From: an uncultured Clostridia bacterium
Lineage (GTDB): Bacteria > Bacillota > Clostridia > Christensenellales > Borkfalkiaceae
Direction: 5' to 3'
DNA length: 64,000 bases
Assembly (NCBI GenBank): GCA_947595585.1
Contig: CANQET010000006.1
Location: 1-64,000, forward strand
In this document: positions 16,399 through 24,289 of the stretch, one piece after another
Numbering within the stretch: position 1 is the stretch's first letter
Layout: each line of letters begins with the position of its first letter
Notes under the pieces: model-generated
The model's input: only the letters and a program-made list of their open reading frames with translations
Database searches by the model: none
What the model was told of the DNA's origin: nothing
Translations under genes and position numbers: made by a program

Positions 16399-16733
16399 CG
16401 TTCTACGTTCTTGCCGCTGTCCCACAGCCGCTCGAGGTAGTAGAAGAGCCGCGATTCCTCGTTGAAGATGTGGACGACGACGTCGCCGTAGTCGAGCACG
16501 CCCCACCTGCCCTCGCGCATGCCCTCGCTGCGCACGGGGCGAAGGTCGAGCTTTTCGAGCGCTTCCTCAACGTTGTCGCCGAGGGCCTTCACCTGCGTCG
16601 TGGACTTGCCGCTGCCGATGACGAAGTAACTGCATACGACCGTCTGATCGGCGACGTTGACGATGACGATGTCCGTCGCCTTCTTATCGGAGAGTGCCTT
16701 GGCGGCCGCTCTTGCGATCTCGTAACTTTCCAT
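16380..16733 (-). CDS. rsfS: Ribosomal silencing factor RsfS
   Basis: This 117-aa RsfS/Iojap/DUF143 protein has ATDIVIVNVADQTVVCSYFVIGSG, RPVRSEGMREGRWGVLDYGDVVVHIF and the C-terminal YYLERLW. It binds L14 on the large subunit and blocks subunit joining in starvation. GGGGGAAATTCT precedes the ATG. It follows the nadD-yqeK fusion on the same strand, the usual neighbour order (nadD-yqeK-rsfS). Confidence 0.95.
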   Translation of the reverse strand: MESYEIARAAAKALSDKKATDIVIVNVADQTVVCSYFVIGSGKSTTQVKALGDNVEEALEKLDLRPVRSEGMREGRWGVLDYGDVVVHIFNEESRLFYYLERLWDSGKNVERYEDEG

Positions 16734-16824
16734 AGAATTTCCCCCTTGTTTTCAAATTTTTATGCCAAATCGGGCGATTTTTGCCCGTTTATGCCACACA
16801 TAATACTTTGTAAAAACCAAAATA

Positions 16825-17952
16825 TTACTGTTTTAAGTGCGCTTTCGCCCATTCGTATGCCGCCGCGCTGCGCCAATAGACGGGCCCGCCCGTCTTCTGA
16901 AGATAGTCGAGCTGATACCGCAGAGACTCCTCAAGGCAGCGGTCCGGATCCTGCCAAAAGAGGTCGCGCAAGTACTCGACCATGGGAAAGCGCCTCTCTT
17001 CTTCCAGAAGGTCGGAGAGATAGATGAGCTTGCCGAGGGGCGTCATATCCTCCCTGCCGCTCGCATGGTAGCGGATGGCGTCGAGGATCTCTTCATCGCG
17101 GATGCCGAAGGTATGCTCTGCGATGTAGGCGCCCGTATATTGGTGCAGGACGGGTGCGGGGACCTCATCCGGCGGGGTGAAGCCCGCAAGATAGGGGCTT
17201 TCGGCGGGGACGGACTTCGCGCAGTCGTGCAAGGCGGCCGCGAGCAGCGCCTTCTCCTCGCCGATGCCAAGAGACCGTGCCCTGCGGCAGGCGAGCTTTG
17301 CAACGCGGAAACTGTGTTCGCGGCGGGCCTCCGTTTCGAGCGCAAGTGCGGGCGCGATGGCGGGATACGCATAGAGGCCGTGCGTGCGGATGTAATCATA
17401 TACCCCGTCGCAGAGCGCGTTCGGCCGCTTTCCGAAGGCGAGCGCGACGCGGATCTCCGTGGAGGATACGGCCTCCCCCGTGAAGGGGATCTCCGCAAAA
17501 TCCTTGCCGAAGCGCGCAAGGAACATTTCATGGAGGTGCGGATCGAGCGCTTCCCCCCTCCCGCACGCGGCGATCGTCGCATGGGCGAGGATGTCGTCCG
17601 GCGCTTTCCAGGTGAAAAAATCCGAGAGCATATCCGCGCCGACGAGGAAGAAAAGTTCGGAACCCGGGTACTTTTCCGCGAACGCACGGCAGGTGAGGTA
17701 GGTATAACTCGTGCCGCCCGCCTTTAGTTCATAGTCGGAGACTTCGGCAAAATCATGCTTCCCAAAGGCAATTTTGCACATTTCGAGGCGATATTTCCCC
17801 TCGGCGTGCGCTCCGAACGCCTTATGCGGGGCCTGATACGAAGGCATCACGATGAGCTTATCCAGCCCCAGCGCCGAGACGGCGGCTTGGGCCATGCGGA
17901 TGTGTTCGCTGTGGACAGGGTCGAAGGAGCCCCCGAAGAGCGCGATCTTCAT
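16825..17952 (-). CDS. nadD: Fused nicotinate-nucleotide adenylyltransferase and YqeK-type HD hydrolase
   Basis: This 375-aa fusion has two domains. Residues 1-200 are NadD: GGSFDPVHSEH nucleotidyl-transfer motif, VGADMLSDF and SSTEIRVALA. NadD makes deamido-NAD from nicotinate mononucleotide. Residues 205-375 are an HD domain of the YqeK type (HSFRVAKLACRRA, AALHDCAKS, AIRYHASG), a family that hydrolyses Ap4A. In many Firmicutes these are two adjacent genes; here one frame spans both with no stop. The GGH of the canonical motif reads SEH. The start is leaderless in appearance: TTGCAA-17-TACAAT-N6-ATG. Confidence 0.93.
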   Translation of the reverse strand: MKIALFGGSFDPVHSEHIRMAQAAVSALGLDKLIVMPSYQAPHKAFGAHAEGKYRLEMCKIAFGKHDFAEVSDYELKAGGTSYTYLTCRAFAEKYPGSELFFLVGADMLSDFFTWKAPDDILAHATIAACGRGEALDPHLHEMFLARFGKDFAEIPFTGEAVSSTEIRVALAFGKRPNALCDGVYDYIRTHGLYAYPAIAPALALETEARREHSFRVAKLACRRARSLGIGEEKALLAAALHDCAKSVPAESPYLAGFTPPDEVPAPVLHQYTGAYIAEHTFGIRDEEILDAIRYHASGREDMTPLGKLIYLSDLLEEERRFPMVEYLRDLFWQDPDRCLEESLRYQLDYLQKTGGPVYWRSAAAYEWAKAHLKQ

Positions 17953-17958
17953 GCCGTC

Positions 17959-17987
17959 ATTGTAACATACTTTTTTGCGGTTTGCAA
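17959..17987 (-). promoter_or_regulatory. Promoter of nadD-yqeK with no leader
   Basis: TTGCAA (17982-17987), a 17-bp spacer and TACAAT (complement of 17959-17964) on the minus strand. Six bases then precede the ATG at 17952. Confidence 0.75.
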
Positions 17988-18023
17988 GGTTTCGGGAGAA
18001 AATTTTTTGTCGATACTCTCCCT

Positions 18024-18779
18024 ATGAAACCGCACATCTTCCCCGTCGTTGCAGATGCGCTCTTCTATGCGGTCTGCGCCTTCTTTTTGCCCCTCGGGAT
18101 CCTGCGCTATCTGCATGTTCCAAGCCCCGCCGCCCTCGCAATATCCGCGCTTATTGGGCTATCCATAGGCGGGATCGCATTGCTTTTGGGGCTTTCCCGC
18201 CATCGCAAGAAGCGCAAAAAATTCGCCGAGGAGGGCGAGACGCGCGCGCTCATGCTCCACCTCGCCCTCGAGAAGCCCGAGCGCGTCGCCGCCTCCCTCG
18301 TCGAGGCCTTCACGGCAGACGGAAGAGAGGCCCGTGCCGCGGAGGACGGGATCGAAGCGGGCGAGGAGACGCTCGTGCCCCTCTTCACGATGGAGCCCAT
18401 CTCGGCCGACGCCGTCGCCCGCCTCTTACAGCGATTCGAAGCGCGGCCCTTCACCCTGTGCGGGAATGCGATCTCGCCCAAGGGGGAAGATCTTCTCTCC
18501 TCCTTCGGCAAGAAGTTCATGGGGGCGGAAGAGGTCTTCGCGCTCTTCCAAAGGACGGAGACCATGCCCCATCCGCGCATCCTCGCGGCCCCCGCTAAGC
18601 CCACCCCGCGCGAGCGCACCAAGCGGACCTTTTCCAAGAAGAATGCACGGCCCTTCTTCGTGAGCGGGGTACTTCTTCTGCTCATGAGCCTCTTCGTGCT
18701 CTTTCCGCGCTACTACCTCATCACGGGCGGAATTTTGCTGATTTTGTCGATTTTTATCCGTATTTTCGGCTATTCATGA
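18024..18779 (+). CDS. Unrecognised membrane protein (251 aa)
   Basis: The family is not recognised. The ATG at 18024 replaces TTG starts used in the track. Two membrane helices lie at the N-terminus (ADALFYAVCAFFLPLGIL, ALAISALIGLSIGGIALLLGL). A charged soluble middle of about 120 residues follows, then two helices at the C-terminus (FFVSGVLLLLMSLFVLF, YLITGGILLILSIFI). A GATACT box six bases before the ATG again suggests a leaderless start, but the -35 is poor. It is divergent from nadD and followed by a shared terminator. Confidence 0.65.
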   Translation: MKPHIFPVVADALFYAVCAFFLPLGILRYLHVPSPAALAISALIGLSIGGIALLLGLSRHRKKRKKFAEEGETRALMLHLALEKPERVAASLVEAFTADGREARAAEDGIEAGEETLVPLFTMEPISADAVARLLQRFEARPFTLCGNAISPKGEDLLSSFGKKFMGAEEVFALFQRTETMPHPRILAAPAKPTPRERTKRTFSKKNARPFFVSGVLLLLMSLFVLFPRYYLITGGILLILSIFIRIFGYS

Positions 18780-18812
18780 AGTATTATGCGACGCATAGTA
18801 CTATTCAAAAAC

Positions 18813-18844
18813 AAAAATATCCCCATTTCTTGGGGATATTTTTG
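18813..18844. terminator. Bidirectional terminator
   Basis: AAAATATCCCC and GGGGATATTTT form an 11-bp stem followed by T on both strands, between the membrane protein and nnrD stop codons. Confidence 0.88.
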
Positions 18845-18865
18845 CAACTTTTTAAGCGTTATGCT

Positions 18866-19741
18866 TCAGCGGGAGAGCTCGGCGATGACCGACTTCAAAG
18901 CCGCGATCACATCCTGCGCATCGGGCGCATAGGCGCCGCCGCGCGCTTCGGCAAGCTCCCCTGCCCGCCCGAGCAGGTAGCTGCCGTATACCGCGGCCTC
19001 CCGCGGCGGGATCCGCGCGGCAAGACCCGCGATGATGCCCGAGAGCACGTCGCCGCTGCCGCCCCGCGCGAGGACGGGAGAACCCGTCGGGTTGACCGCA
19101 ACAAACCCCTTGTCCGCGATGACCGAGCGGAAATTCTTGAGGACGACGACGGCGCCGTATTCCTCGGCAAAGGATTCGGCGCATCCCGCAAGGTCGCGAA
19201 GCACCGCCTCCACGGGAAGCCCCGAAAGGCGGGAGAACTCAAGCGGGTGCGGCGTTAAGATGAGCTTGCAGTTTGCTTCCTTCAGGATCTCTTTCCCGAA
19301 GCGGGCGAGCGTGTTGAGAGCATCGGCGTCGAGGAGCAGCGTCCCGCGGAATTCATGGAGAAGCAGCGTGAGGAGTGCGTATTGCCCCTCCCCCACGCCT
19401 GCGCCCATGCCGTAGGCGATCGACTGCACCGCAGGGATGCCCTCCGCCTCGCGGACGATACAGGCGGGCATGCTCGTCGAGAGCACGAGCCGCGCCTCGA
19501 TGCCCGTTCCCGCGGGGAGCAGGAGTTCGGTGTAGCCCGCGCCCGTCGTAAGCGCCGCACGCGCCGAGAGGATGGGAGCGCCGAAAGAGCCGTAGCCCGC
19601 GATCACGGCGACCCGCCCGAAGTCTCCCTTGTTACAATCCGAAGGCTTCTTGGGGAAGGCGCGGCGCACATCTTCTTCCTCGAAGACGACCGCACGCATG
19701 TCAATGGCGCCGAAGCCGTCGCTCTCTCTCAGATCTCTCAT
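18866..19741 (-). CDS. nnrD: ADP-dependent NAD(P)H-hydrate dehydratase
   Basis: This 291-aa protein is the NnrD (YjeF C-terminal) domain alone, without the epimerase domain. It has a ribokinase-like fold with GDFGRVAVIAGYGSFGAPILSA, LTPHPLEFSRL and the signature NPTGSPVLARGGSGDVLSGI. It repairs damaged NAD(P)HX using ADP. The first 14 residues may be extra, as Met15 is an alternative. AGGAGG precedes the chosen ATG. It overlaps birA by 4 bp and ends the long leftward transcription unit. Confidence 0.94.
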   Translation of the reverse strand: MRDLRESDGFGAIDMRAVVFEEEDVRRAFPKKPSDCNKGDFGRVAVIAGYGSFGAPILSARAALTTGAGYTELLLPAGTGIEARLVLSTSMPACIVREAEGIPAVQSIAYGMGAGVGEGQYALLTLLLHEFRGTLLLDADALNTLARFGKEILKEANCKLILTPHPLEFSRLSGLPVEAVLRDLAGCAESFAEEYGAVVVLKNFRSVIADKGFVAVNPTGSPVLARGGSGDVLSGIIAGLAARIPPREAAVYGSYLLGRAGELAEARGGAYAPDAQDVIAALKSVIAELSR

Positions 19742-20430
19742 ATTTCCTCCTGCGGGCGAATGGAGATCTCGGCCGCCGAGAGCGCCCGCTCTTCCCGTTG
19801 CGTTCGGATGCGTGCCCGTCCATCGGGCAAGACGCCGAGAAATGTCGCGGGGAACGCTTCTTCCCCCTCCGTGACGATGACGCGCTCCCCCACGTAGGCG
19901 AGGCGGGCGAGGTACTCGGAAAACGCGCTTTTTCTTTGATATTCCTCGATGAGCGCCGCCGCCGCCTCATCCGCCGCGATCCGCCGCCCCGCCGCCTCGG
20001 AGAGGCTTATCGCGATGCTGCAAAGCGCGGAGAGATCGTTTTCGCTGTTTACGCCGATCCCGACGATGCTGTGATCGAGCTTTCCGCCCGAGACGGCGTT
20101 CTCGATGAGGATGCCCGCGAGTTTCTTATTTCCGACGACGACGTCGTTCGCCCATTTGATCTTGGGCGCGACGCCGAAGCGCTCCGCCGCCCTGCAGACC
20201 GCAACTGCGGCATGCGCCATGACTTCGAAGGCACGGCTTGCGGGGAGATCTTCGTAAAACGTGAGTGCGCTCAGATAGACGCCGCCCTCCGAGGAGAGGA
20301 ACGTTCGCCCCTTGGTGCCCCTTCCCGCGCTCTGGCGGCGGGCGACGGCGATGACATCTTCCCTTGCGGCGAGGTATTCTTTTACGATATCGTTGGTCGA
20401 GGAGACTTCCTCAAAATGCAGGATGCGCAA
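19738..20430 (-). CDS. birA: Biotin--[acetyl-CoA-carboxylase] ligase, catalytic domain only
   Basis: This 230-aa protein has the biotinyl-AMP motif GRGTKGRTF, KIKWANDVVVGNKKLAGILIE and a C-terminal SH3-like segment. It lacks the N-terminal DNA-binding domain, so it attaches biotin to carboxylases but cannot repress. The start is TTG, placed directly after the recX stop and preceded by GAGGAGGA, which decides the start. It is coupled to recX and nnrD. Confidence 0.93.
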   Translation of the reverse strand: MRILHFEEVSSTNDIVKEYLAAREDVIAVARRQSAGRGTKGRTFLSSEGGVYLSALTFYEDLPASRAFEVMAHAAVAVCRAAERFGVAPKIKWANDVVVGNKKLAGILIENAVSGGKLDHSIVGIGVNSENDLSALCSIAISLSEAAGRRIAADEAAAALIEEYQRKSAFSEYLARLAYVGERVIVTEGEEAFPATFLGVLPDGRARIRTQREERALSAAEISIRPQEEI

Positions 20431-21045
20431 CTAATCCTCCTCCCGCACATACGCCTCGAGGGCGGAGCGCACGATGTCGTGATCGAAGCCCTTGGAGAGG
20501 AGATGGCGATAGGCCTTCTGCACCGTCTTGGGGTCTGAAAGGTCCTTTTGGCGCAGGTACTTTTCGAGGACGGCACGGGCCGCCGCGTGCTCATCCGCAC
20601 CCTCGACCGCCTCTGCGATCGCCTCCTCTCCGACGCCCTTCTTCTTGAGCTCGAGCGCGATGAGACGGCTTCCCTTGCGCTTTTGGGCGCTCTCGGCATA
20701 GCTCTTGGCATAGGCGGCATCGTCGATGTAGCCATACTCCTTCATACGGGAGACGGCGTCGTCGATAACTTCCTCGAGATAGCCCTTGCGGCGGAGGAAG
20801 TCCCGCACTTCGCGTTCGGTCTTCCCCGCGGCGGAGATGTGGGTGAGCGCCTTATCGAGCGCCTCGCGCTGTTCGTTTTCGCGCTGCAGGAAAAGGAGCT
20901 CTTCTTCGGTGACCTGCATGCCGACTTTGAGGCGGTGCATGGCGACCGTCTCGAGTTTCATGCCGCAGAAAAACCGCCCGTCGAGCGAAATGCTGCAACG
21001 GGTGGGGTCGTGCTTTTGGGGTGTGATCGCGGTGATCTCGGGCAT
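20431..21045 (-). CDS. recX: Regulatory protein RecX
   Basis: This 204-aa protein of three-helix repeats has RKGYLEEVIDDAVSRMKEYGYIDDAAYAKSYAES, GSRLIALELKKKGVGEEAI and the final YRHLLSKGFDHDIVRSAL. RecX binds RecA filaments and limits recombination. recA is not nearby. It starts 3 bp after the MBL lipoprotein gene and runs straight into birA. Confidence 0.92.
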   Translation of the reverse strand: MPEITAITPQKHDPTRCSISLDGRFFCGMKLETVAMHRLKVGMQVTEEELLFLQRENEQREALDKALTHISAAGKTEREVRDFLRRKGYLEEVIDDAVSRMKEYGYIDDAAYAKSYAESAQKRKGSRLIALELKKKGVGEEAIAEAVEGADEHAAARAVLEKYLRQKDLSDPKTVQKAYRHLLSKGFDHDIVRSALEAYVREED

Positions 21046-21048
21046 GGC

Positions 21049-22344
21049 TTATGCAACTCCGTAGGAAGGCCAACTTCTGTTTACTTTGAACCATTCGGTC
21101 TCTTTGAGGATGGTATCGTTGTTGCTCCCGTGGATGGAGAAGTCGGTGCCGTCCGACCAAACGGTGATCTCGCCGTTCATGGGACCGAATTTGTTCACCG
21201 TCCCATCGAGGGTGAGCGAAGTGACGTAGATGTTCTTCGTATAGCGTGCCACGCGGTCGATCATGGCCTGCGTGGGGAATTGGTTGTTCTTATTTTGGGT
21301 GTACTCGTTCGTCCCGGCACAGCAGCAGACACACACGTTCTCGGGCGTGATCTCGCGGAGCAGGACGTCGTTGGAAGAGGTCTTGCTGCCGTGATGCCCC
21401 GCCTTGAAGAGTTTGCAGTGCGGAAGCTCGTTGCTCGCGGCAAGGCTCTCTTCCCCCTCCGCTTCGAGATCGCCCGTGAAGAGGTAGTGATATTCGCCCT
21501 GCGTGAAGAGAGTGCAGACGGAGTGGTTGTTTTCATCCGAGCTCTTGGTCTCGTAGAACTTCTGATACAGGATCTCGAAGGAGATGCCCGCGGCGAGCTC
21601 GTATTCCCGCTTGGCGCCGTTGATCTCGTTCCAACACTCGATGGCGGTGTAGTGCACTGCCCCCTCGTATTTTACTTCGTTGTCCCGCCACATGATGTAG
21701 TCCGAGGAGATCTTCGACGTCGTATTTTTATAGACGAAGTCGATGATCGTGCCGCAACGGAAGTTGTTGAAGATGCCGTCGGACCCGCTCTTGCCGACGA
21801 AGGCGGCGATGTGGTCCTCGTGGGCGTGCGTCACGATGACGTATTCGAGCACGCCGTCGGTGCAGTACTCCTTGATCTTGGGCACGAGGGTCGCCGCGGA
21901 ATCCCGCTTGGAGCCTGCGTCGATGAGCACTTCGGTATCGCCCGTCTTGAGGAGGGTGCAGTCCCCCGCGTTGCCGTTGCCGAGCTCCAAGAAGTGGATC
22001 TCAAGCTCCGCCGTCTCCCCCGTTTCGGGATCTTCGGGCGTTACGGGCTCCTCGGGCTCTTCGGGGGTCTCGGGGGTCTCGGGCTCCTCGGGCTCTTCGG
22101 GCTGCGAAGGCTCCTCGGGGGTCTCGGGCTGCGAAGGCTCCTCGGGGGTCGAGGGCTCTTCGGGCTGCGAAGGCGCTTCGGGCTGCGAAGGCGCTTCGGG
22201 CGTCGAGGGACCCGAGGGCGTCTCCTGGGGCGGCGTGGGGTCGATCCCGCCCAACGGCAAGTTGAATATGCCGCAGCCCGCCGTGATCACGACGCAGAGG
22301 AGGAGGACGACGATCGTCCGCAGGATATTCATTTTCTTCTTCAT
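21049..22344 (-). CDS. Metallo-beta-lactamase-fold lipoprotein (ComEC C-terminal-like) with Pro/Glu-rich linker
   Basis: The start at Met9 of the track frame (22344) has AAGGA upstream and gives 431 aa. A lipoprotein signal ends at VITAGC. A low-complexity linker of about 80 residues made of PEEPSQPE-type repeats follows. The hydrolase domain has THAHEDHIAAF, FTGDLEAEGE and KAGHHGSKTSSNDVLL, as in ComEC/Rec2 C-terminal and related surface hydrolases. It is probably a metal-dependent phosphodiesterase or nuclease outside the membrane. It follows abfA after 4 bp, so it is co-transcribed with the arabinose genes, but its substrate is unknown. Confidence 0.87.
   Translation of the reverse strand: MKKKMNILRTIVVLLLCVVITAGCGIFNLPLGGIDPTPPQETPSGPSTPEAPSQPEAPSQPEEPSTPEEPSQPETPEEPSQPEEPEEPETPETPEEPEEPVTPEDPETGETAELEIHFLELGNGNAGDCTLLKTGDTEVLIDAGSKRDSAATLVPKIKEYCTDGVLEYVIVTHAHEDHIAAFVGKSGSDGIFNNFRCGTIIDFVYKNTTSKISSDYIMWRDNEVKYEGAVHYTAIECWNEINGAKREYELAAGISFEILYQKFYETKSSDENNHSVCTLFTQGEYHYLFTGDLEAEGEESLAASNELPHCKLFKAGHHGSKTSSNDVLLREITPENVCVCCCAGTNEYTQNKNNQFPTQAMIDRVARYTKNIYVTSLTLDGTVNKFGPMNGEITVWSDGTDFSIHGSNNDTILKETEWFKVNRSWPSYGVA
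22020..22240. repeat. Degenerate tandem repeats coding the Pro/Glu-rich linker
   Basis: Repeats of CTCGGG, CTCCTCGGG and GGGCTGCGAAGG type run through this stretch and encode EEPSTPEEPSQPE-like sequence. It is likely to vary in length between strains. Confidence 0.8.
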
Positions 22345-22348
22345 AGCA

Positions 22349-23878
22349 TTATTCCTTGAAGGTGACAAAGCTCCAGCTCATGGGCGGGAGCACGAGCGAG
22401 GTCCTGTTCCCGTCCATCTCGGGCAGGTCTCTGCGGTGCGGGGCGACGGCGTTGGGATCCGAAAAGGTGTTGCATGCATCGAGTTCGCCCGTCATCTCGA
22501 TGTATGTCTCGGGGGTGAGCTCGCCGAAGCCGTTGAGCTCGAGTGCAAGTTCACATGCCTCCTCCCCGTAGTTGCAGACGGAGAGCTTGGCGCTTCTCGT
22601 CTCCTTATCATAGGTGAGGGCCGCGTTGATCGTATGCGCCTTCCCGTGCTTGGAATCGAAGGTGTCGCTGTCCGAGAAGATGCGGATGGCGTCGCCGCGG
22701 GCGGAGGCGATGTATTTGAAGGGATAGAAGGAGGTCTGACGGCAGGTCCCGCCGCCCTTCTCCGTCATGATGGGGGCGATGACGTTGACGAGCTGCGCGA
22801 GGCAGCCGATCTTGACGATATCGCAGTTGTTGAGCAACGTATTCATGAGGCCCGCGAAGACGATCGCATCGCGGAAGGTGTAGACGTCTTCGAGAAGATG
22901 GGGCGCCTGCTTCCAGATGGGCTCGTGGCGGGGGGCGTTGATCGTCCAGATGTTCCACTCGTCGAAGGAGAGGCCGACCTGCTTGGGCGAACGAAGTTTG
23001 GCGCGGACGTATTCGATGGTGGCACGCATCGTCTTGATGAAGCCGTGCATGTCGTCTGCGCTCGCGAGGAAATCTTCGAGGGGACGCGGCGAGGTCTTAT
23101 CGTACATATAATAGCGGTGCATGGAGAGGTAGTCCACCATATCATAGGTGTGTTCGAGGACGATGCGGTCCCATTCGGGGAAGGTCTCCATCTCGCGGTT
23201 GCACGATCCGCACACGACGAGGCGCAGAGGATCGGCGGCGCGGACGCCGTTTTCCGCCCCCATCTCCCCATTTGTCCAGCGCATGAGCTTGGCCGCCTCG
23301 AAGGCCTTCTTGCCGTAGTCCTCGGCATTCAGGTGGCCGATCTGCCACAGTCCGTCCATTTCGTTGCCGAGGCACCAATAGCGGACGTTGTAGGGCTCGT
23401 CGGCGCCGTTCGCGCGGCGCATCTCGGAGATGGTCGTACCCCCCGCGTGGTTGCAGTATTCGACGAGCTCCGCCGCACTCTGCACGGTGCCCGTCCCCAT
23501 ATTTACGGCCATCATGGGCGCAATTTCCGCCTTTTTGCACCACTTCATGAATTCATCGGTGCCGAATTCGTTGGTCTCGGTGGAAAACCAAGCGAGCTCC
23601 AATCGCGTGGGGCGGTTCTCCTTGGGGCCGACGCCGTCTCGCCAATTATAGCCCGAGACGAAGTTCCCCCCGGGGTAACGGACCATGGGCACGCCGAGCT
23701 CCTTGATGAGCTCGATGACGTCGCCGCGGAAGCCCGCTTCATCGGCCGTAGGGTGCCCGGGTTCGTAGATGCCTTCGTAGACGGCCCTGCCGAGATGCTC
23801 TATAAAAGAGCCGAAGAGGTTGGGTGAGATCGCGCCGATCGTATAGCGTGCATCGGCAGTTAAGTTGGTTTTTTTCAT
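22349..23878 (-). CDS. abfA: Alpha-L-arabinofuranosidase, GH51, intracellular
   Basis: This 509-aa GH51 enzyme has a TIM barrel with acid/base Glu in YWCLGNEMDG and nucleophile Glu in LSFDEWNIW, then a C-terminal beta domain ending LPPMSWSFVTF. N-terminal GSFIEHLGRAVYEGIYEPGHP is typical. It has no signal peptide, so it removes arabinose from imported arabino-oligosaccharides in the cytoplasm, feeding AraA, AraB and AraD encoded upstream. AAGGGG precedes the ATG. Confidence 0.95.
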   Translation of the reverse strand: MKKTNLTADARYTIGAISPNLFGSFIEHLGRAVYEGIYEPGHPTADEAGFRGDVIELIKELGVPMVRYPGGNFVSGYNWRDGVGPKENRPTRLELAWFSTETNEFGTDEFMKWCKKAEIAPMMAVNMGTGTVQSAAELVEYCNHAGGTTISEMRRANGADEPYNVRYWCLGNEMDGLWQIGHLNAEDYGKKAFEAAKLMRWTNGEMGAENGVRAADPLRLVVCGSCNREMETFPEWDRIVLEHTYDMVDYLSMHRYYMYDKTSPRPLEDFLASADDMHGFIKTMRATIEYVRAKLRSPKQVGLSFDEWNIWTINAPRHEPIWKQAPHLLEDVYTFRDAIVFAGLMNTLLNNCDIVKIGCLAQLVNVIAPIMTEKGGGTCRQTSFYPFKYIASARGDAIRIFSDSDTFDSKHGKAHTINAALTYDKETRSAKLSVCNYGEEACELALELNGFGELTPETYIEMTGELDACNTFSDPNAVAPHRRDLPEMDGNRTSLVLPPMSWSFVTFKE

Positions 23879-23901
23879 ATAGGTCCCCTTTGTTAGATTT
23901 T

Positions 23902-24243
23902 TCAGATGAGCCCGAACATCGCGGCGACGTTGACGACCGCCTCGGCGATGTTGTGCAAAAATTTATCGATCGCGCGGCGGGCGGCTTCATCGACCGTGCC
24001 GTCCGTCGTACGCAGAACGCCGATGATCATATCGAAATTGGCGTAGATCACTTCGCATTCGGGATCAATCGCGCGGAAGGCTTCGTCGTCTTGCCCGTGC
24101 TGGAGGGCATACATCTCCTTGATCGTGCGATTCATCTCCGAAAATCGCGTGAGGTCCCCCGCGAAGAGCTCTTTCATCTCATCGTTGAGGCGCACCAGAC
24201 GCTCGATGAATTTTCCGTGGTTTTCGTTTGCTTCCTGTTCCAT
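23902..24243 (-). CDS. Unrecognised 113-aa helical protein inside the arabinose cluster
   Basis: The family is not recognised. The protein is acidic and helical: MEQEANENHGKFIERLVRL, then DLTRFSEMNRTIKEMYALQHG, and a hydrophobic end (AEAVVNVAAMFGLI). It sits between GH36 and abfA with 46- and 23-bp gaps and no visible promoter. It has no clear ribosome-binding site. Its position suggests co-expression with the glycosidases. Confidence 0.7.
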   Translation of the reverse strand: MEQEANENHGKFIERLVRLNDEMKELFAGDLTRFSEMNRTIKEMYALQHGQDDEAFRAIDPECEVIYANFDMIIGVLRTTDGTVDEAARRAIDKFLHNIAEAVVNVAAMFGLI

Positions 24244-24289
24244 AGTACGTGAGAAATTTGTTCTGAAGTCGGGGACCTGTGTGCTTTTT

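Noticed and set aside
23236-23543. Additional short minus- and plus-strand frames inside abfA and neighbours
   Set aside because: They are alternative-frame shadows with Arg/Pro/Ser-rich composition typical of GC-rich out-of-frame translation.
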